A stretch of 5,134 nucleotides of DNA from Flavobacteriaceae bacterium (GTDB lineage Bacteria; Bacteroidota; Bacteroidia; Flavobacteriales; Flavobacteriaceae). Below the pieces are notes generated by a model that worked only from the letters and a program-made list of their open reading frames with translations, was not told the DNA's origin and ran no database searches. Positions 1-5,134 of the stretch are shown piece after piece. Position numbers and translations under genes: made by a program. Position 1 is the first letter of the stretch. The number at the start of each line of letters is the position of its first letter. The stretch is from the NCBI GenBank assembly GCA_029253805.1, contig JAQWYU010000094.1, positions 1 to 5,134 on the forward strand, given 5' to 3'.

Positions 1-2229
1 CTTTTCACCATCAAAATAAATCGCCGAAATTGGTTTACTAGGAATCCATTTTTCTAAAACTATCATATCATCTTCAAAATGAGAAGTTATTTCAGGAACT
101 ATTGTTTTTACTGTTCCGGACTGGGTAATTATTAAAATACGATCTTCTCCTCTAAATTCCCCGATTAAGTCCCCTCGCCCATCTACGTTTAAGCGCTGAA
201 TGGTGTTGTCAAACCATATCTTTCTTGGCTTAAGTGTGCTAACACCTTTTTCTTTAAGCTCAACTCTCTTGACGGAATTTTTAGTAACAATATTCCCTTT
301 AGAAACGCGTCCTTTAATATTAATACTTGCAAAATCAATATCCCATTTTAGCTTTTTTATATTTCCTACTTGACGCAACAAAACTGTAACCAATTCACCT
401 TCTCCATTAGGATTAGCTGAGAAATACAGCACGCTTGACGCTGGTTTTCCATTTGTTAAATTATACTCGCGATCTCTAGTCACACTGGTAACTGCAAATC
501 GCTTAATATATGATGCTCCGGCCTTACCGTCCTTGTAGATCATATTGTATATTGTACGATTGTCTTTTTTCTTAAACACAGCAACATGGATTATATTTTT
601 ACCAATAAAGGTTTTGTTATCAACTTTTGTAACCATCATTTTTCCATCACGTGTAAAAACTATAATGTCATCAATATCACTACAATCACAAACATATTCC
701 TCGCGTTTTAACCCAGTCCCAATAAAACCTTCATTTCTATTAACAAAAAGTTTAGTATTTCTAATAATCACTTTAGTTGCATCAACATCATCAAAAATTT
801 TAATTTCTGTTTTACGATTTTTTCCTTTTCCATAGTTAGCTTTTAATCTCTTAAAGTAATCTATAGCGTAGGTAATTAGATTTATTAAATATCCTTTTGT
901 TTCAGCTATTTGTTCCTCTAAAGCATCAATTTTTTGTTGTGCCTTTTCAATATCAAATTTGGATATTCTTTTGATCCTAATTTCAGTTAAACGAGTAATG
1001 TCATCTTCTGTAACATAACGTTTTAGATATTTTGTATGTGGTTGAAGCCCATTTTTAATAGCGCTTATTACTCCATCCCAAGTTTCTTCATCCTCTATGT
1101 CACGATATATTCTTTTTTCAATAAATATGCGTTCCAAAGAAGCAAAGTGCCATTGATTTTCAAATTCTCTAAGCTTAATTTCTAATTCCTGTTTAAGCAG
1201 ATCAACTGTGTGATCGGTAGACCTTTTCAGCATTTCAGAAACTCCAACAAATAATGGCTTATTGTCCTCAATTACACATCCAAGGGGAGATATTGAGTTC
1301 TCGCAAGAAGTAAAAGCAAAAAGTGCATCGATTGTTTTATCAGGTGAAATCCCAGCCGGTAAGTGCACAAGAATTTCTACATCTGCAGCAGTATTATCCT
1401 CAATTTTTTTAATTCTAATCTTACTCTTCTCATTAGCTTTAAGAATAGAATCTATTAACGATGAAGTTGTAGTGCCAAATGGAACCTCTGTAATTACTAA
1501 TGTATTTTTATTTAGTTGAGAGATTTTAGCCCTACAACGAACTTTACCCCCTCGTAATCCGTCATTATAATTAGTAAAATCTGCAATTCCACCAGTTGCA
1601 AAGTCAGGAAAAATAGTAAACCGTTTTCCGCTAAGGTGTTTAATGGAAGCGTCTATAAGTTCAATGAAATTATGCGGTAAGACCTTAGTGGAAAGCCCTA
1701 CAGCAATTCCTTCTGCACCTTGAGCCAGTAACAAAGGAAACATAACAGGAAGATTAATTGGCTCTTTGCGACGACCGTCGTATGAAGCTTGCCATTCTGT
1801 AATCTTTGGATTAAAAATGACTTCTAAAGCAAATTTAGATAATCGAGCTTCAATGTATCTTGAAGCAGCTGCTCGGTCACCAGTAAGTACATTTCCCCAA
1901 TTCCCTTGGGTGTCGATTAGTAAATCCTTTTGACCAATCTGAACCATAGCGTCTGCTATACTAGCATCTCCATGTGGATGATACTGCATTGTGTGACCTA
2001 CAATATTTGCTACTTTGTTATATCGTCCATCATCAAGGTCCTTCATTGAATGTAATATTCTACGCTGAACAGGCTTAAAACCATCTTCGATTGCTGGAAC
2101 AGCACGTTCTAGGATTACATAAGATGCATAATCTAAAAACCAATCTTTAAACATTCCAGTAACTCGAGTTATAGTCACTTGGTTTTCTGGCAATTCATTA
2201 TCTATAATATCATCATTTTCTTCAATCAT
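1..2229 (-). CDS. parC: DNA topoisomerase IV subunit A (ParC), 3' end beyond window
   Basis: DNA-breaking and rejoining subunit of topoisomerase IV; with ParE it passes one duplex through another to decatenate daughter chromosomes. The frame is open for 743 codons from the ATG at 2229 to the window edge without a stop. The winged-helix/tower core is clear: HPHGD (residues 84-88), the catalytic Arg124-Tyr125 pair in [12 protein letters not shown], and [11 protein letters not shown] with Ile175 at the DNA-intercalating position. Residues about 340-465 are helical and probably form the coiled coil and C-gate. The beta-pinwheel C-terminal domain starts near residue 475 and is cut at 'AIYFDGEK'. 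Flavobacterial homologues run to roughly 850-900 aa, so about 100-150 residues are probably missing (from memory). No canonical GyrA box is seen, and the partner is ParE-like, so ParC is preferred over GyrA. Position 89, equivalent to E. coli GyrA Ser83, is Ala. The start is fixed by the ATGA overlap with parE. Confidence 0.95.
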   Translation of the reverse strand, partial: MIEENDDIIDNELPENQVTITRVTGMFKDWFLDYASYVILERAVPAIEDGFKPVQRRILHSMKDLDDGRYNKVANIVGHTMQYHPHGDASIADAMVQIGQKDLLIDTQGNWGNVLTGDRAAASRYIEARLSKFALEVIFNPKITEWQASYDGRRKEPINLPVMFPLLLAQGAEGIAVGLSTKVLPHNFIELIDASIKHLSGKRFTIFPDFATGGIADFTNYNDGLRGGKVRCRAKISQLNKNTLVITEVPFGTTTSSLIDSILKANEKSKIRIKKIEDNTAADVEILVHLPAGISPDKTIDALFAFTSCENSISPLGCVIEDNKPLFVGVSEMLKRSTDHTVDLLKQELEIKLREFENQWHFASLERIFIEKRIYRDIEDEETWDGVISAIKNGLQPHTKYLKRYVTEDDITRLTEIRIKRISKFDIEKAQQKIDALEEQIAETKGYLINLITYAIDYFKRLKANYGKGKNRKTEIKIFDDVDATKVIIRNTKLFVNRNEGFIGTGLKREEYVCDCSDIDDIIVFTRDGKMMVTKVDNKTFIGKNIIHVAVFKKKDNRTIYNMIYKDGKAGASYIKRFAVTSVTRDREYNLTNGKPASSVLYFSANPNGEGELVTVLLRQVGNIKKLKWDIDFASINIKGRVSKGNIVTKNSVKRVELKEKGVSTLKPRKIWFDNTIQRLNVDGRGDLIGEFRGEDRILIITQSGTVKTIVPEITSHFEDDMIVLEKWIPSKPISAIYFDGEK

Positions 2230-4085
2230 AACTCTTCTTCAATAATATCTAATTCCACTTTTAGATTTTCGATAATAAATTTTTGACGATCTGGGGTGTT
2301 TTTGCCCATATAAAACTGTAGTAATGTCTCTATGGTCATATCTGAATCTAACATTACCGGATCAAGACGAATATCGTCACCAATAAAATATTTAAATTCA
2401 TTTGGAGAAATCTCTCCTAAACCTTTAAATCGAGTTATCTCTGGTTTTGGTTTTAATTTTTGAACAGCATTTCTGCGTTCATCTTCTGAGTAACAATAAA
2501 TTGTTTCTTTTTTGTTCCTAACTCTAAATAAAGGAGTTTGTAATATGTAAAGGTGGCCTTCTTTGATAATTTCTGGAAAAAATTGAAGAAAGAAAGTTAT
2601 TAATAACAAACGAATATGCATGCCGTCAACATCAGCATCAGTAGCAATTACTATGTTATTGTATCGTAAATCTTCAATCGATTCTTCAATATTTAATGCA
2701 GCTTGAAGAAGATTAAATTCTTCATTTTCGTAAACAATTTTTTTAGTCAATCCATAGCAGTTTAAGGGTTTACCTTTCAAACTGAAAACAGCTTGGGTAT
2801 TGACATCTCTAGATTTTGTTATGCTACCTGACGCGGAATCACCTTCAGTAATAAACAAAGTAGACTCAAGATTCCGTACATTTTTTATATCACCAAAATG
2901 AACGCGACAATCTCTCAATTTTTTATTGTGAAGGCTTGATTTTTTTGCTCTGTCTCTTGCGATTTTACGAATACCTGATAGATCTTTTCTTTCTCTCTCA
3001 GCTTGTAAAATTTTACGTTGTATAGCATCAGCTGTTTCAGGGTTTTTGTGTAAAAAATTATCTAGTTTGGTTTTTAAAAAATCATTTATGAATGTTCTAA
3101 CTGTTGGGAGATTCCCTCCCATGTCAGTTGATCCTAATTTAGTTTTTGTCTGACTTTCAAATACTGGCTCCATAACCTTAATGGCAATTGCAGAAATTAT
3201 AGATTTTCTAATATCTGAAGCATCATAATTCTTTCCATAGAACTCTCGTATTGTTCTAACAAATGCTTCTCTAAAAGCTGCTAAATGAGTTCCTCCTTGG
3301 GTTGTATTCTGGCCATTCACAAACGAATGGTATTCTTCACTATATTGTGTTTTACTGTGTGTAAGAGCTACTTCAATATCTTCTGATCTAAGATGAATTA
3401 TGGGATATATCATATCCGAAGTATTTGTATTATCCAAAAGAAGATCTTTTAAGCCATTTTCACTTAAAAACTTTTCACCGTTAAACAAAATGGTTAAACC
3501 TGGATTTAAATACACATAGTATTTCAACATACGTGAAACGTATTCAGTTCTATATTTATAGTTTTTAAATATAGCTTCGTCTGGCACAAATGATACTTTT
3601 GTTCCTTTCCGCCGCGTGGTGTCTTCTAATAAATCTTGTTTATTTAATATACCAGACGAAAATTCTGCAGAGGCTGATTTGCCTTCTCTTGTAGACTCAA
3701 CTCTAAAAAAAGAAGATAATGCATTTACAGCTTTTGTCCCAACGCCGTTTAGACCAACAGATTTTTTAAAGGCTCTAGAATCATATTTGCCACCTGTATT
3801 CATTTTAGAAACAACGTCGACTACTTTTCCTAAAGGGATTCCACGCCCAAAATCTCGTACAATTACTTTACTTCCTTGAATTGAAATTTCAATAGATTTA
3901 CCAGCTCCCATTACAAATTCGTCAATAGAATTATCTAGCACCTCTTTAAGTAAAATATAAATACCGTCATCAGCGGAGGAACCGTCACCTAGCTTTCCTA
4001 TATACATCCCAGGGCGCATACGGATATGTTCCTTCCAATCTAGCGATCTAATATTATCTTCTGTATAAGCTGAGTTTTGAGACAT
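2226..4085 (-). CDS. parE: DNA topoisomerase IV subunit B (ParE), complete
   Basis: ATPase subunit of topoisomerase IV, 619 aa, close to the 630 aa of E. coli ParE. ATP binding closes the N-gate around the transported duplex. The GHKL ATPase domain shows [10 protein letters not shown] (general-base Glu48, Mg-binding Asn52), DFGRG (78-82) and the lid GLNGVGTK (111-118). The transducer domain carries [12 protein letters not shown] residues (259-267) and the ATP-contacting QTK loop (Lys314). The TOPRIM domain has EGDSASG (414-420, Glu414) and DADVDG (483-488) for Mg-dependent DNA cleavage. PLNCYG (440-445) and KGLGE (554-558) complete the family pattern. The ATG at 4085 gives the expected short N-terminus; no Shine-Dalgarno is visible, only AT-rich sequence. 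Ser419 replaces the second Gly of the usual EGDSAGG, a form I associate with Bacteroidota ParE. It lies upstream of parC with a 4-nt overlap, so the pair is almost certainly one operon. A GyrB identity is less likely because GyrB proteins here are usually longer. Confidence 0.97.
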   Translation of the reverse strand: MSQNSAYTEDNIRSLDWKEHIRMRPGMYIGKLGDGSSADDGIYILLKEVLDNSIDEFVMGAGKSIEISIQGSKVIVRDFGRGIPLGKVVDVVSKMNTGGKYDSRAFKKSVGLNGVGTKAVNALSSFFRVESTREGKSASAEFSSGILNKQDLLEDTTRRKGTKVSFVPDEAIFKNYKYRTEYVSRMLKYYVYLNPGLTILFNGEKFLSENGLKDLLLDNTNTSDMIYPIIHLRSEDIEVALTHSKTQYSEEYHSFVNGQNTTQGGTHLAAFREAFVRTIREFYGKNYDASDIRKSIISAIAIKVMEPVFESQTKTKLGSTDMGGNLPTVRTFINDFLKTKLDNFLHKNPETADAIQRKILQAERERKDLSGIRKIARDRAKKSSLHNKKLRDCRVHFGDIKNVRNLESTLFITEGDSASGSITKSRDVNTQAVFSLKGKPLNCYGLTKKIVYENEEFNLLQAALNIEESIEDLRYNNIVIATDADVDGMHIRLLLITFFLQFFPEIIKEGHLYILQTPLFRVRNKKETIYCYSEDERRNAVQKLKPKPEITRFKGLGEISPNEFKYFIGDDIRLDPVMLDSDMTIETLLQFYMGKNTPDRQKFIIENLKVELDIIEEEL

Positions 4086-4160
4086 AATAATTATAAGACT
4101 GGTGGCTAATATAGTACATCACTACATTAAATAAAACCTTTAAAACACAAATTAATTAAC
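4086..4160 (-). promoter_or_regulatory. parE-parC leader, presumed promoter region
   Basis: These 75 bp lie between the ychF terminator and the parE ATG and are the only place for a parE-parC promoter within the intergenic gap. Bacteroidota promoters typically have TAnnTTTG near -7 and TTG near -33. Two imperfect -7 candidates are visible on the minus strand: TATATTAG (4113-4106, one mismatch, giving a leader of about 15 nt) and TTAATTTG (4155-4148, one mismatch). Neither has a TTG at the proper distance, so the exact promoter cannot be called. The region also holds the palindrome TTAATTAA (4152-4159), which may be chance in AT-rich DNA. No purine-rich Shine-Dalgarno precedes the ATG. Confidence 0.35.
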
Positions 4161-4193
4161 AAAAAAGCCAATATTGTTGAGAACATTGGCTTT
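4161..4193 (-). terminator. Intrinsic terminator of ychF
   Basis: On the minus strand a 12-bp stem is formed by 4182-4193 and 4164-4175 around a 6-nt loop (4176-4181), followed by a run of six T (4166-4161, the first three within the stem). It begins 23 nt after the ychF stop. One stem position is G·U when read from the minus strand but A/C when read from the plus strand, so the hairpin is perfect only in the ychF direction. This supports termination of ychF transcription before parE. The loop and stem resemble no attenuator, and there is no leader peptide. Confidence 0.88.
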
Positions 4194-4216
4194 GTAATAA
4201 TTTAATATAATATTTA

Positions 4217-5134
4217 CTAAACATTGAATAGAAAATGCATTATGTCACCATCTTTAACAGTGTAGTTTTTACCCTCTACTCGCATTTTACCAGCTTCCTT
4301 CACTTTTACTTCTGATCCGAAATTAACAAAGTCATCATAATTAATCACTTCTGCACGAATAAATCCTTTTTCAAAGTCGGTGTGAATTACCCCGGCTGAT
4401 TGAGGAGCCGTACTACCAATATTAATTGTCCATGCACGTACTTCTTTTACTCCAGCTGTAAAATATGTTTGCAAGTTTAATAGCTTATATGCTGAACGAA
4501 TAAGTTTGGCAGAACCTGGCTCATCAAGACCAATGTCTTGAAGAAACATTTTACGTTCCTCAAAATCGTCCAATTCATTTATGTCTGCTTCTGTCCCCAC
4601 TGCAAGTACTAAAACTTCTGCATTTTCACTAACTACATTTTCTTTAACTTGGTCAACATATGAATTTCCTTGAAGTGCTGAGTTTTCATCAACATTACAT
4701 ATATACATAACTGGTTTATCAGTTATAAATTGTAAAGGTTTTACAATTTCTATATAATCATCTTCCAAAAATTCTATTGCACGAACAGAAATTCCTGACT
4801 CTAGTTTATTTTTTATTTTCAGAAGTACAATTTCTTCCTTTTGGGCTTCTTTGTTGCCTGTTCTAGAAGCACGTTTTACTTTTTCTAATTTTTTTTCTGT
4901 TGTTTCTAAATCTTTTAATTGAAGTTCCATGTCAATGGTTTCCTTATCTCTAATTGGATCAACACTTCCATCTACATGTATAATGTTATCGTTATCAAAA
5001 CAACGTAAAACATGAAGAATTGCATCTGTTTCCCTAATATTGCCTAAAAACTGATTTCCCAATCCCTCTCCTTTACTTGCCCCTTTTACTAAGCCTGCTA
5101 TATCTACAATTTCAACAGTAGCTGGTACGACACG
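4217..5134 (-). CDS. ychF: Ribosome-binding ATPase YchF (Obg-like OLA1 family), 5' end beyond window
   Basis: YchF is a TRAFAC-class P-loop NTPase that binds ribosomes, prefers ATP to GTP, and is linked to redox and stress responses in E. coli. The frame is open from 5134 to the TAG at 4217-4219, giving 305 residues. Alignment by eye to the 363-aa E. coli protein puts the first residue near position 62, so the P-loop (G1) and G2 are outside the window. Visible parts are the G3/switch II motif DIAGLVKGASKGEGLGNQF (local residues 11-29), NIIHV with the His equivalent to catalytic E. coli His114 (local 53), a charged helical insert (about 66-115), and NVDE (147-150) in place of the GTPase NKxD motif, which explains ATP preference. 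A C-terminal TGS domain (about 218-305) ends in the family-typical DGDxMxFLFNV tail. The TTG at 5062 is an internal Leu codon, not the start, because conserved sequence continues upstream in frame. Confidence 0.97.
   Translation of the reverse strand, partial: RVVPATVEIVDIAGLVKGASKGEGLGNQFLGNIRETDAILHVLRCFDNDNIIHVDGSVDPIRDKETIDMELQLKDLETTEKKLEKVKRASRTGNKEAQKEEIVLLKIKNKLESGISVRAIEFLEDDYIEIVKPLQFITDKPVMYICNVDENSALQGNSYVDQVKENVVSENAEVLVLAVGTEADINELDDFEERKMFLQDIGLDEPGSAKLIRSAYKLLNLQTYFTAGVKEVRAWTINIGSTAPQSAGVIHTDFEKGFIRAEVINYDDFVNFGSEVKVKEAGKMRVEGKNYTVKDGDIMHFLFNV

Noticed and set aside
545..835. Plus-strand 96-codon open frame with hydrophobic stretches
   Set aside because: It lies wholly antisense to the conserved ParC C-terminal domain. 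Its hydrophobic look comes from AT-rich complement codons, and it matches no family I know.
1262..1519. Plus-strand 85-codon open frame
   Set aside because: Antisense to the conserved ParC core (residues about 237-322); no sign of independent coding.
3616..3879. Plus-strand 87-codon open frame
   Set aside because: Antisense to the ParE GHKL domain, including the DFGRG and GLNGVGTK motifs; a shadow of that gene.
4152..4159. TTAATTAA palindrome as a possible operator
   Set aside because: An 8-bp AT-only palindrome is expected by chance in such AT-rich DNA and has no second copy nearby in the leader.
4217..5062. ychF starting at the TTG at 5062 (281 aa)
   Set aside because: The 24 codons upstream are open and encode the conserved YchF segment ending VKGASKGEG, including the G3 motif DIAGLV, so the TTG is an internal Leu.
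1..5134. A hidden novel system (defence, mobile element, CRISPR, RNA gene)
   Set aside because: About 97% of the window is explained by three conserved housekeeping genes, and the only gap (4086-4216) holds a terminator and a short leader. I saw no direct-repeat arrays, transposase motifs or structured RNA.

Overview
This 5134-bp window is AT-rich by eye and looks like chromosomal DNA from a member of the Bacteroidota, most likely a Flavobacteriia/Flavobacteriaceae-type bacterium. The assignment comes from protein signatures. The type IIA topoisomerase B subunit begins with an '[20 protein letters not shown]'-type N-terminus and carries EGDSASGS in its TOPRIM domain. The A subunit has [14 protein letters not shown] before its catalytic RY pair. 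As I remember these families, these are the flavobacterial forms. The genes also lack clear Shine-Dalgarno sequences, as is usual in Bacteroidota. The assignment rests on recalled family patterns, not on a search.

All genes are on the minus strand, so the biological order runs from high to low coordinates. First comes ychF (4217-5134), which lacks about 60 N-terminal residues because the window starts inside it. A strong intrinsic terminator (4161-4193) lies 23 nt after its stop. A 75-bp AT-rich leader (4086-4160) follows, presumably holding the promoter for the next unit. Then comes parE (2226-4085), complete at 619 aa. Last is parC (1-2229), whose start codon overlaps the parE stop in an ATGA arrangement; its reading frame is open for 743 codons and runs off the window edge.

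parE and parC together encode the ATPase/TOPRIM and DNA-cleavage subunits of topoisomerase IV, an A2B2 enzyme that unlinks daughter chromosomes. Their 4-nt overlap suggests coupled, balanced synthesis. YchF is a translation-associated P-loop ATPase; the terminator makes it a separate transcription unit with no obvious functional link to the topoisomerase.

Coding density is very high and no intergenic stretch exceeds about 130 bp. I see no tRNA, rRNA, mobile element, CRISPR array or defence-like gene, and nothing that amounts to an undescribed system. The points worth a second look are modest: the quinolone-contact position in ParC, the lack of a canonical GyrA box, and the regulation of the short intergenic region.
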